A stretch of 6,058 nucleotides of DNA from Thermus sp. JCM 17653 (GCA_001311585.1 BBBN01000101.1:1-6058), one strand, 5' to 3'; shown: positions 1-5,612, counted from the first letter of the stretch. The notes: generated by a model from the letters alone, not told the origin. Numbers and translations are program-made.

Positions 1-198
1 GGCCTTTTCCTGGGGGTGGTGGGGGTCTTGGTCCTTCCCTTCCTCCTGGCGTGGCTCTTTGAGTACCTCTCGGGGCGCAGGCCCGAGGAGGCCCTAAAGG
101 CCGCCTGGGGCACCCTGGTGGGCCTCATGGGGGGCCTGGTGGCCAAGGTGCTGGTCCACCTGGCCATGGGGCTTTGGGTCCTGCGCCAGATCTTCTAG
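1..198 (+). CDS. DUF456 family membrane protein, C-terminal part
   Basis: This is the last 65 codons of a gene that begins left of the window; frame 1 is open from base 1 to the TAG at 196-198. The visible part is two hydrophobic stretches ([22 protein letters not shown] and a second around [21 protein letters not shown]) joined by a short charged segment containing [12 protein letters not shown]. The pattern of G/P in the first helix, a charged E-rich turn, then a Gly-rich helix with a Lys (GGLVAKVL) near the end is what I know from the C-terminal repeat of DUF456 proteins, small integral membrane proteins of unknown function. It sits 12 bases before the glutaredoxin-like gene and probably shares its transcript. 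The assignment rests on pattern memory of a fragment, so it is good but not certain. Confidence 0.72.
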   Translation, partial: GLFLGVVGVLVLPFLLAWLFEYLSGRRPEEALKAAWGTLVGLMGGLVAKVLVHLAMGLWVLRQIF

Positions 199-210
199 CC
201 GGGCTGGGGT

Positions 211-462
211 ATGCTTTCCCCCATGGAGCTCGTCTTCGTCACCCGGGAAGGGTGCGGGCTTTGCAAGAAGGCGGAAAGGGCCCTCTGGAGCCTGGGGGTG
301 CCCTACGTGCGCCGGGACGTGGACCGGGACCCGGAGCTTTTCCGGCGGTACACCTTCCGGGTCCCGGTGCTCCTTTGGGGGGAGGAGGTGCTTCTGGAAG
401 GGGCCTTTGGGGAAAAAGAGCTCGCCGAACGCATGGCGGCGCTTCTGGGAGGCCAGGGATGA
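211..462 (+). CDS. glutaredoxin-like (DUF836-type) thiol protein with CxxC
   Basis: This 83-residue protein has a one-domain thioredoxin fold. The first beta strand ([10 protein letters not shown]) leads into C15-G-L-C18 at the head of the first helix, and V51-P52 (FRVPVLL) is the expected cis-proline loop facing the cysteines. This is the layout of small glutaredoxin-like/DUF836 proteins, which are usually 75-90 residues and presumably do thiol-disulfide or persulfide exchange in the cytoplasm; the partner is unknown. No signal peptide is seen. Two starts are possible: ATG 211, with a GGGG run too close to serve as a normal ribosome site, and ATG 223, which begins exactly at the first strand (79 residues) and fits homologues better. 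Neither has a well-spaced Shine-Dalgarno, so translation is likely coupled to the gene 12 bases upstream. Its TGA (460-462) overlaps the ATG of lgt. Confidence 0.85.
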   Translation: MLSPMELVFVTREGCGLCKKAERALWSLGVPYVRRDVDRDPELFRRYTFRVPVLLWGEEVLLEGAFGEKELAERMAALLGGQG

Positions 463-1299
463 ACCCCACCATGATCCAGATCGGCCCCCTGAGGATCCAA
501 TGGTACGGGTTCCTCCTTACCCTGCCATCTTCATCGGTTTTGAGCTGGCCAAGAGGCGCCTGAAGGCCTGGGGGCTGGACACGGAGCGGTTTGAAACCGC
601 AGTCTTCTGGGCCGTGGTGTGGGGGGTGGTGGGGGCCAGGCTGGGGTACGTCCTCACCTCCCCCGGCTACTTCCTGGAAAACCCGGTGGAAATCCTCTAC
701 ATCTGGCACGGGGGGCTTTCCTTCCACGGGGCCATCCTGGGGGGCACCCTGGCCTTTTACTACTTCCACCGGAAGCGGGGCTATCCCCTGTGGCCCTACC
801 TGGACGCCGCCACCCCCGGGGTGGCCCTGGGCATCGTGGCCGGAAGGATCGGGAACCTCATGAACGGCTCGGACACCGTGGGCCGCCTCACCTCCTTGCC
901 CATCGGCTTCACCTGGCCGGAGTGGGCCCGGGGCTTCCCCGGGGTCTGCCCCGGGATTGACGACATCTCTCAGGTCTACCGGTGCCAAGAGCTCCTCCGG
1001 GGGCCGGTGCACCTGACCCAGATCTACGGGGCCCTGGTGGGGCTCATCCTCCTGCCCCTCTCCCTCTACTGGCTCAGGAAAAAGCCCTTTTATGGGTACG
1101 CCTTCTGGAACTTCCTCCTTTGGTACAGCGTCCTCCGCTCGGTCCTGGAGGAGCCCTTCCGCCTGAACCCCCTTTGGCTTCCCGTCTACCGGAACGAAGC
1201 CTGGGCATCGGCCTCTTCACCGCCACCCAGGTGGTGAGCCTCTTTCTCGTCCTCCTTTCCCTTTACATGCTGAGGCGCCTGGGCCGGGCGGTAAGATAA
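459..1299 (+). pseudogene. lgt: lgt, prolipoprotein diacylglyceryl transferase; two 1-base frameshifts as given
   Basis: Lgt moves diacylglycerol from phosphatidylglycerol to the lipobox Cys of prolipoproteins in the inner membrane. The coding sequence is split over three frames: frame 3 from ATG 459 ([22 protein letters not shown]), frame 2 from about 524 to 1201, and frame 1 from about 1201 ([10 protein letters not shown]...) to TAA 1297-1299. Restoring one base near 522-526 (CTGCC to CTGGCC) and one near 1199-1203 (GCCTG to GCCCTG) gives a continuous 280-residue protein, the usual family length. In that repaired numbering the key signature is intact: GLSFHG with H90, GRIGN with R130, followed by [10 protein letters not shown], and the C-terminal R227 in [10 protein letters not shown]. 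Multiple hydrophobic helices are evident. The loop before HLTQIYGAL is long and carries C164 and C176. ATG 459 overlaps the upstream stop (ATGA), which supports this start; ATG 471 is an alternative. The next gene starts 4 bases after the stop. Loss of function is possible, but sequence error is more likely. Confidence 0.9.
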
Positions 1300-1303
1300 C
1301 CCC

Positions 1304-2377
1304 ATGGTGCTTCCCCCCCGCAAGGACTCCTTGAAGTGGAGCGCCTACCCCGAGGACGTCCTCCCCCTGTGGGTGGCGGACATGGACTTTCCCGTGGCCG
1401 AGCCCATCCGCAAGGCCCTGAAGGAGCGGGCGGAGGGGTTTTTAGGCTACCCGCCCCGGGAAGGGGACCCGGAGCTCAAGGCCCTCCTCCTGGAAAAGGG
1501 GGGCCTCGAGGGGGAGGTGGCCTTCATGCCCGGGGTGGTGGTGGGGCTGTACGCCGCCGTGGCCGCCTTCACCGCCCCCGGGCAGGGGGTCTTGAGCCAG
1601 GTGCCCGTCTACCCTCCCTTCCTGGCCGCCATCCGGGAGCAGAAGCGCACCCTCCTCTCCAACCCCCTGAGGGAAACGGAGGAGGGGTGGAGGCTGGACC
1701 TTTCGGGGCTGGAGCGCCTGGCCTACGCCTCGAGGCTCCTCCTCTTCTGCCACCCGCAAAACCCCACGGGCCGGGTGTTCACCGAGGAGGAGCTTCTGGC
1801 CCTGGCCCAGATCGCCCGCAAGCACGACCTCATCGTGGTCTCCGACGAGCTCCACGCCCCCCTGACCTACGAGAGGCCTCACGTCCCCTTGGCCCGCTTC
1901 CTCCCCGAACGCACCCTCACCCTCCTGGGCCCGGGCAAGGCCTACAACCTGGCGGGCCTGCCCCTGGGGGCGGTGGTGGGGCCCAAGCCCCTGGTGGAGG
2001 CCCTGAAGCGCCACCTCCCCCACACCTTCCCCAACGTCCTGGCCATGGCCGCCTGGAAGGCTGCCCTTTTGGAGGGGGAGGATTGGCTTCGGGAAACCCG
2101 GGAAAGGCTTAAGGCCAACCGGGACCGGGTGGCGGCCTGGGCCCGGGAGGTGGGTCTCGGCCACTTCCCCCCGGAAGGCACCTATCTGGCCTGGCTCAAG
2201 ACGGGGATCCCCAAAGCGGCGGCCCACCTCCTAAAGGAGGCCCGGGTGGCCCTGAACCCGGGGGAGAACTTCGGGGAGGGGTACGACCGCTACGTGCGCC
2301 TCAACTTCGCCACCTACCCCGAGGTCCTGGAGGAGGCCTTGAGGCGGCTGGGGAAGGCCCTGGGCCGGGGAGGGTAG
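1304..2377 (+). CDS. MalY/PatB-type PLP-dependent C-S lyase or aminotransferase
   Basis: This 357-residue fold-type I PLP enzyme resembles the MalY/PatB cystathionine beta-lyase branch, which cleaves C-S bonds of cystathionine or cysteine conjugates to thiol, pyruvate and ammonia. The N-terminal DSLKW...[11 protein letters not shown] (residues 8-30) is the hallmark of that branch. The PLP site is visible as HPQNPTG with N153, VSDELH with D181, a Lys in [10 protein letters not shown] (K212) and the carboxylate-binding R332 in YVRLNFATY. It is some 30 residues shorter than typical MalY/PatB, mostly at the N-terminus. The Ser usually two before the PLP Lys (SxSK) is replaced: the loop reads G-P-G-K, so phosphate contacts may differ. 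The start is ATG 1304, 4 bases after the lgt stop, with no obvious Shine-Dalgarno, implying coupling. A strong hairpin follows the TAG. General aminotransferase activity cannot be excluded. Confidence 0.88.
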   Translation: MVLPPRKDSLKWSAYPEDVLPLWVADMDFPVAEPIRKALKERAEGFLGYPPREGDPELKALLLEKGGLEGEVAFMPGVVVGLYAAVAAFTAPGQGVLSQVPVYPPFLAAIREQKRTLLSNPLRETEEGWRLDLSGLERLAYASRLLLFCHPQNPTGRVFTEEELLALAQIARKHDLIVVSDELHAPLTYERPHVPLARFLPERTLTLLGPGKAYNLAGLPLGAVVGPKPLVEALKRHLPHTFPNVLAMAAWKAALLEGEDWLRETRERLKANRDRVAAWAREVGLGHFPPEGTYLAWLKTGIPKAAAHLLKEARVALNPGENFGEGYDRYVRLNFATYPEVLEEALRRLGKALGRGG

Positions 2378-2383
2378 CGTAAT

Positions 2384-2406
2384 CCCCCTGGGGCTTCCCC
2401 AGGGGG
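2384..2406. terminator. hairpin terminator between convergent genes
   Basis: CCCCCTGGGG (2384-2393), loop CTT, then CCCCAGGGGG (2397-2406) form a perfect 10-bp stem 6 bases after the PLP-enzyme stop and 17 bases beyond the end of hsp20 on the other strand. Being symmetric it could end both transcripts. The tail is weak: only TTCC follows on the plus strand and ATTACG on the minus strand, so efficient intrinsic termination is inferred from position and stem strength rather than from a U-tract. Confidence 0.7.
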
Positions 2407-2423
2407 TTCCTCCGGGCCTAGAG

Positions 2424-2891
2424 CTACTGGACCACCTCAATGGGGATCCGCTTGGCCCGGGCCTCGGCCACCTTGGGCAGGGTGAGCCTCAGGATCCCGT
2501 GGCGGAACTCCGCCTTGGCCTCCTCCGCCTTCACCTCCACGGGCAGGGTGAAGGTGCGCACGAAGGAGCCGTGGGGGATCTCCTGGAGGTAGTAGCGGCG
2601 CACCCTCACGTCCTCCTGAGGCTTCACCTGGCCCCGGACGGTGAGCTTGGTGCCCTCGAGGCTCACCTCCAGGTCCTCAGGGGCCAGGCCGGGAGCGGCC
2701 ATCTCCAGGACCAAGGCCTCGTCGGTCTCGTAGAGGTCCGCCGGGGCCACGTAGGCGGTGGCCAAGGGCCGGGCGAAGTCGCCCATCACCTCCTCAAAGA
2801 GCCGATTGGCCTCCTCCAAGAGGGAGAGGGGTCCCCAGGTCCTGAAGGGCGTGATCTCCGTGGCGCGCGCGTCCTTCCGCACCAGAGCCAT
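2424..2891 (-). CDS. small heat-shock protein, Hsp20/alpha-crystallin family
   Basis: This 155-residue ATP-independent holdase binds unfolding proteins, usually as a large oligomer in the cytoplasm. A variable N-terminus (about 1-46, with PLSLLEEANRLFEEVMGDF as an amphipathic segment) precedes an alpha-crystallin domain from about residue 47 (VAPADLYETDEALVLEMAAPGL) to 141. The conserved GILRLTLPK strand is at 132-140, and a C-terminal I-P-I anchor (residues 149-151, KRIPIEV) is the motif that links dimers in oligomers. The start is ATG 2891 because GGAGGT at 2904-2899 lies 7 bases upstream; the GTG at 2900 and ATG at 2897 overlap or touch that site. The gene is monocistronic, with its own sigma-A-like promoter, and convergent with the PLP-enzyme gene. 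No CIRCE-like inverted repeat is seen upstream. Confidence 0.95.
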   Translation of the reverse strand: MALVRKDARATEITPFRTWGPLSLLEEANRLFEEVMGDFARPLATAYVAPADLYETDEALVLEMAAPGLAPEDLEVSLEGTKLTVRGQVKPQEDVRVRRYYLQEIPHGSFVRTFTLPVEVKAEEAKAEFRHGILRLTLPKVAEARAKRIPIEVVQ

Positions 2892-2898
2892 ACCCATC

Positions 2899-2904
2899 AC
2901 CTCC
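2899..2904 (-). promoter_or_regulatory. Shine-Dalgarno of hsp20, decides its start
   Basis: On the minus strand GGAGGT (2904-2899), within CGGAGGTGATGG, is a near-perfect complement to the 16S rRNA 3' end. It is 7 bases from ATG 2891 but only 1 base from ATG 2897, so it selects the later start. Confidence 0.85.
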
Positions 2905-2912
2905 GAAGTACA

Positions 2913-2941
2913 CTAATAACACATGCGCGCTCTTTTGTCAA
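2913..2941 (-). promoter_or_regulatory. sigma-A-type promoter of hsp20
   Basis: On the minus strand a consensus -35 box TTGACA (2941-2936) is followed after exactly 17 bases by TATTAG (2918-2913), with an upstream TGT giving an extended -10. The predicted start of transcription is near 2906, leaving a leader of about 15 bases that still includes the ribosome site. The consensus -35 suggests ordinary sigma-A use; I see no separate heat-shock sigma motif. Confidence 0.75.
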
Positions 2942-2977
2942 GTACCCTTACTCTTTCTGGCTTACCCATGCGTCCCC

Positions 2978-2983
2978 TATAAT
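2978..2983 (+). promoter_or_regulatory. -10 box for a leaderless sulfurtransferase mRNA
   Basis: A perfect TATAAT lies 7 bases before ATG 2991, so transcription would start at or next to the A of the start codon and the mRNA would have no leader. No ribosome site precedes the ATG, which agrees. The -35 region at 17-base spacing (TTCTGG, 2955-2960) is poor. Leaderless genes with this spacing are well known in Thermus and Deinococcus. Confidence 0.75.
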
Positions 2984-2990
2984 CAGGCCC

Positions 2991-3682
2991 ATGGACCTGC
3001 CCAAGGACGCCGTCCTGGTGGACACCCGTCCCCGGCCCGCTTACGAGGCGGGGCACCTTCCGGGGGCCCGCCACCTGGACCTCTCCGCCCCCCGGCTTCG
3101 CCTGCGGGAGGAGGCGGAGCTTAAGGCCCTGGAAGCGGGCCTCACCGAGCTCTTCCAAAGCCTGGGCCTGAAAAGCCCCGTGGTCCTCTACGACGAGGGG
3201 CTCACCAGCGCCTGTGCCGCACCGCCTTCTTCCTGGGCCTGGGGGGGCTGGAGGTGAGCCTTTGGACCGAGGGGTGGGAGGCCCAGGCCACGGAGAAGGA
3301 AGAGCCCAAGCCCGAGCGCACGGAGGTAGTGGCCAAGCTCCGGCGGGACTGGCTCCTCACCGCCGACGAGGCCGCCCGCCACCCCCTCCTTTTGGACGTG
3401 CGGAGCCCCGAGGAGTTCCAAGGCCAGGTTCACCCCCGCTGCTGCCCCCGGGGCGGGCGCATCCCGGGGAGCAGGAACGCCCCCTTGGACCTGTTTCTGG
3501 AGCCCCAAGGGCTGCTGGAACGGCTTTCCCTGGAGCCCGGCCAGGAGGTAGGGGTCTACTGCCACTCCGGGGCCAGGAGCGCCGTGGCCTTCTTCGTCCT
3601 GCGGAGCCTGGGGGTCAAGGCCAGGAACTACCTGGGTTCCATGCACGAGTGGCTCCAGGAGGGCCTGCCCACCGAGCCATGA
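2991..3682 (+). pseudogene. tandem-rhodanese sulfurtransferase; one 1-base frameshift as given
   Basis: The product is a two-domain rhodanese (thiosulfate or 3-mercaptopyruvate sulfurtransferase type), which moves sulfane sulfur to a thiol or cyanide acceptor through a Cys persulfide. Frame 3 from ATG 2991 reads MDLPKDAVLVDTRPRPAYEAG... to ...DEGLTS; frame 2 continues RLCRTAFFLGLGGLEVSLW to TGA 3680-3682. One missing C near 3207-3211 (AGCGCC for AGCCGCC) explains the break; the repaired protein has 230 residues. In that numbering the N-terminal domain has Asp68 (VVLYDEG) where an active rhodanese has Cys, as is normal for the inactive first domain. The C-terminal domain has the catalytic loop C191-H-S-G-A-R-S in VGVYCHSGARS, and the LDVRSPEEF strand. 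It is somewhat shorter than the usual 270-300 residues. The stop overlaps the next ATG (ATGA), so translation of the hydrolase is probably coupled to it. Confidence 0.88.
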
Positions 3683-4302
3683 GGGTCTTTCCCGTCACCC
3701 TGGGCCCCCTCCAGGAAAACGCCTACCTGGTGGAGACCGGGGAGGGGGCGGTCCTCATAGACCCGGGGGACGAACCGGAGAGGCTCTTCGCCCTTTTCCG
3801 GGAAACCGGCCTCACCCCGAGGGCCATCCTCCTCACCCACGCCCACTTTGACCACGTGGGGGCCGTGGCCCCCCTGGTGGCGGCCCTGGGCCTTCCCGTC
3901 TTCCTCCACCCCCTGGACCTCCCCCTGTACGAAGGAGCGGACCTCGTCGCCCGGGCCTGGGGCTTCGCCATTCCCAAGCCCCCCCTCCCCGTGGAGCCCC
4001 TGGAGGAGGGGATGACGCTTTTCGGCTTCCAGGTCTTCCACCTCCCCGGCCACAGCCCCGGCCACGTGGCCTTCTACGACCCCGAAGGCGCCCAGGTCTT
4101 CTCCGGGGACCTCCTCTTCCGGGGAGGGGTGGGCCGCTACGACCTCCCCGGGGCCGACCCCAAGGCCCTTTTCGCCTCCCTGAAGCGCCTTCTCGCCCTT
4201 CCCCCCAAAACCCGGGTCCACCCCGGGCACGGCCCCGGGACCACCCTGGGCCTCGAGGCCCGGGCCAACCCCTTCCTCACCGGGTTAGAATGGGAAACGT
4301 GA
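3679..4302 (+). CDS. metallo-beta-lactamase-fold hydrolase, glyoxalase II-like
   Basis: This 207-residue single-domain MBL-fold protein carries the full metal set: T-H54-A-H56-F-D58-H59, H125 (LPGHSPGH), D144 (FSGDLLF) and H184 (VHPGHGPGT). The GHSPGH and FSGDLLF motifs are those of the glyoxalase II/YcbL group, which hydrolyses thioesters. It lacks the C-terminal helical glutathione-binding domain of GloB (about 250 residues). Thermus is thought not to use glutathione, so the natural thiol is open; persulfide dioxygenases share this fold. From memory a T. thermophilus HB8 homologue of this length has a crystal structure. ATG 3679 overlaps the upstream rhodanese stop, which ties it to sulfur-transfer chemistry. 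Its 3' end overlaps the next gene by 4 or 13 bases depending on that start. Confidence 0.93.
   Translation: MRVFPVTLGPLQENAYLVETGEGAVLIDPGDEPERLFALFRETGLTPRAILLTHAHFDHVGAVAPLVAALGLPVFLHPLDLPLYEGADLVARAWGFAIPKPPLPVEPLEEGMTLFGFQVFHLPGHSPGHVAFYDPEGAQVFSGDLLFRGGVGRYDLPGADPKALFASLKRLLALPPKTRVHPGHGPGTTLGLEARANPFLTGLEWET
4286..4291 (+). promoter_or_regulatory. possible internal -10 box for the zinc-ribbon gene
   Basis: TAGAAT (5 of 6 to consensus) lies inside the end of the hydrolase gene, 7 bases before GTG 4299, the same spacing as TATAAT to ATG 2991. It would give a second leaderless transcript. No convincing -35 box is seen, so this is tentative. Confidence 0.4.
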
Positions 4303-5045
4303 ACGGGGCGGACGCTCCTCAACGGGGACAGCTGGAGGCGCTGAAGGCCCTTTACGCCCTTCAGGAAAAGGATTTGGAAATAGATCGGCTCCAGAAAGAA
4401 GCCGAAAGCCTTCCGGAGGAGCTCCTTGCGGTGAAGGCCCAGGTGGAGGCCCTGGAGCGGGAGCTCGGGGACCTCCTGGAGCGGCAGGCGGAGCTGCGCA
4501 AGGCCTACACCCGCCACAGCCTAGACATAGAGGACCTCACCGCCAAGGAAAAGCAGGCGGAGGCGGAGCAGCGCCAGGCCCAAAACGCCCGGGAGCAGAC
4601 CCAGTACGAGAACCGCATCCAGCAGATCAAGGACCGCATCAAGGAGCTCCTGGAGCTCTCCACCCCCATCATGGAGGCCATGGAAGAGGTGGAGGCCCAG
4701 ATCGCCCAGGTGGAGGAGGGCCTCGCCGGCCTCCGTCCCCGCCTCGAGGCCCTCCTCCAGGAAAACACCCTGAGGGTGGAGGCCCTGAAGGTGGAGATCC
4801 AAAGGCTCCAGGAGGAGCGGGAGGCCATGGCCCAGGGCATTCCCACCCCCGTGCTCAAGGAGTACGAGGCCATCCGCCGGGCCCGCAAGGGCACCGGCAT
4901 CGTGCGCATGCTCCGCCAAGGCCAGGTCTTCCGCTGCGAGGGGTGCAACGTGGTCCTGCCCACCCACGTGGCGCAAAAGGTAGTCCAGGGGCAGCTCACC
5001 CGCTGCCCCTCCTGTGGCCGCCTCCTTTGGAAGGGGGAAGGCTAA
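4290..5045 (+). CDS. coiled-coil protein with C-terminal C4 zinc ribbon
   Basis: The 251-residue protein has two parts. Residues about 14-185 are almost pure helix with heptad-like E/K/L/Q composition (LQEKDLEIDRLQKEAESL, ERELGDLLERQAELRKAY, QYENRIQQIKDRIKELLEL), predicting a long antiparallel coiled coil. The last 40 residues hold C216-x2-C219 and C239-x2-C242 (FRCEGCNVVLP and TRCPSCGRLLW), a C4 zinc ribbon. This is the CT398-like/zf-RING_7 family, widespread in bacteria, with no firm function; nucleic-acid or protein-assembly roles have been proposed. ATG 4290 overlaps the hydrolase by 13 bases. GTG 4299 overlaps its stop as GTGA, gives 248 residues and is correctly spaced from a -10-like TAGAAT, so it may be the true start. 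A GAAA-loop hairpin follows the TAA. Confidence 0.88.
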   Translation: MGNVNGADAPQRGQLEALKALYALQEKDLEIDRLQKEAESLPEELLAVKAQVEALERELGDLLERQAELRKAYTRHSLDIEDLTAKEKQAEAEQRQAQNAREQTQYENRIQQIKDRIKELLELSTPIMEAMEEVEAQIAQVEEGLAGLRPRLEALLQENTLRVEALKVEIQRLQEEREAMAQGIPTPVLKEYEAIRRARKGTGIVRMLRQGQVFRCEGCNVVLPTHVAQKVVQGQLTRCPSCGRLLWKGEG

Positions 5046-5048
5046 GTA

Positions 5049-5076
5049 CCCCACCGCGGCGAAAGCCGCGGTGGGG
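5049..5076. terminator. 12-bp GAAA-loop hairpin between convergent genes
   Basis: CCCCACCGCGGC (5049-5060), loop GAAA, then GCCGCGGTGGGG (5065-5076) make a perfect 12-bp stem capped by a GNRA tetraloop, 3 bases after the zinc-ribbon stop. osmC ends on the other strand at 5143. No T-run follows on either strand (plus: GGCCCCAAAAAG; minus: TACTTAGCC). It is probably a terminator or an mRNA 3'-end stabiliser; position and stability are the evidence. Confidence 0.65.
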
Positions 5077-5142
5077 GCCCCAAAAAGCCCTCTCCTAGCC
5101 CCATTTCGGGCATCCCATGTCGCAAAACCGAAGTGCGGGCGC

Positions 5143-5573
5143 TCAGCCCACCAGGCGGGCCGAAAGGAGGATCTCCTTCACCCCCGCCAGGGCCCGGGAA
5201 ACGGGGCAGCCCTCCTTGGCGGCCTGGGCGATCTCCAAGAACTTCTCCGGGCTGATCCCTGGCACCTCGGCCTCGGTGAAAAGCTCAATGCGGGTGAGGG
5301 TGGCCTTGCCTCCACCGTCTCCAGGTGGACCCGGGCCTCGGTGGAGATGCGCTTGGGGGAAAAGCCCTCCCGCTCCAAGGCGGCGGAGAGGGCCATGGAG
5401 AAGCACCCCGCGTGGGCCGCGGCGATGAGCTCCTCGGGGTTGGTGCCAGGGCCTTCCTCAAAGCGCGAGGGGAAGGAATAAGGCCCCTCAAAGGCCTGGC
5501 TCTGAAGCTTCATCACCCCCTTGCCCGAACGCAACCCGCCTTCCCATACCGCCTGGGCTTTCCTCACCGGCAT
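5143..5573 (-). pseudogene. osmC: OsmC-type peroxiredoxin; one 1-base frameshift as given
   Basis: OsmC proteins are small cytoplasmic, dimeric thiol peroxidases that reduce organic hydroperoxides. The N-terminal part reads MPVRKAQAVWEGGL...RVHLETVE in one frame, and GKATLTRIELFTEAEVPG...SARLVG continues in another to the TGA at 5145-5143. Restoring one base near 5308-5310 (minus strand GAGGCAAG to GAGGGCAAG) gives 143 residues, the same length as E. coli OsmC. In that numbering the two reactive cysteines are present: C57 in AAAHAGCFSMAL and C123 in AAKEGCPVSRAL. The TNPEELIAAAHAGC helix start is typical. The start is ATG 5573, preceded by an excellent GAGGAGGTG ribosome site. The gene is convergent with the zinc-ribbon gene and divergent from the phosphatase-superfamily gene. 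An Ohr or other OsmC-family label is possible, but the length and sequence best fit OsmC. Confidence 0.88.
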
Positions 5574-5578
5574 AAGGA

Positions 5579-5587
5579 CACCTCCTC
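5579..5587 (-). promoter_or_regulatory. Shine-Dalgarno of osmC
   Basis: On the minus strand GAGGAGGTG (5587-5579) stands 5 bases before ATG 5573. It fixes the start against the longer in-frame extension back to 5657, which has no such site. It also shows that this gene, unlike the sulfurtransferase, has a leader. Confidence 0.8.
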
Positions 5588-5612
5588 TTCCAGGATACCC
5601 CGCCACCCCCAA

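Noticed and set aside
518..530. Programmed ribosomal frameshift or transcriptional slippage in lgt
   Set aside because: There is no slippery heptamer or A/T run at either lgt break, two shifts would be needed in one gene, and Lgt needs no alternative product.
239..1012. Long open frame on the minus strand opposite the CxxC gene and lgt
   Set aside because: Its translation is Pro/Gly/His-rich low-complexity sequence typical of antisense frames in GC-rich DNA, while the plus strand encodes recognisable proteins.
1442..2227. Minus-strand open frame of 261 codons opposite the PLP enzyme
   Set aside because: It lies fully antisense to a gene with all PLP-site motifs and has a G/P/E-rich composition with no family resemblance.
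2499..2990. Plus-strand frame running continuously into the sulfurtransferase, which would lengthen its N-terminus
   Set aside because: The extension is antisense to hsp20 and crosses two promoters; TATAAT at 2978 sets the start at 2991.
2892..2990. CIRCE-type heat-shock operator upstream of hsp20
   Set aside because: I looked for TTAGCACTC with a downstream inverted copy and found none; the region is explained by the two promoters.
4554..4570. GCGGAG-type short tandem repeat
   Set aside because: It is codon repetition (GCG GAG / GAG GCG) within the coiled-coil Glu/Ala-rich coding sequence, not an independent repeat element.
5592..5597. Minus-strand TATCCT as the osmC -10 box
   Set aside because: Transcription would start near 5585, inside the strong Shine-Dalgarno at 5587-5579, and there is no -35 box at 16-18 bases.
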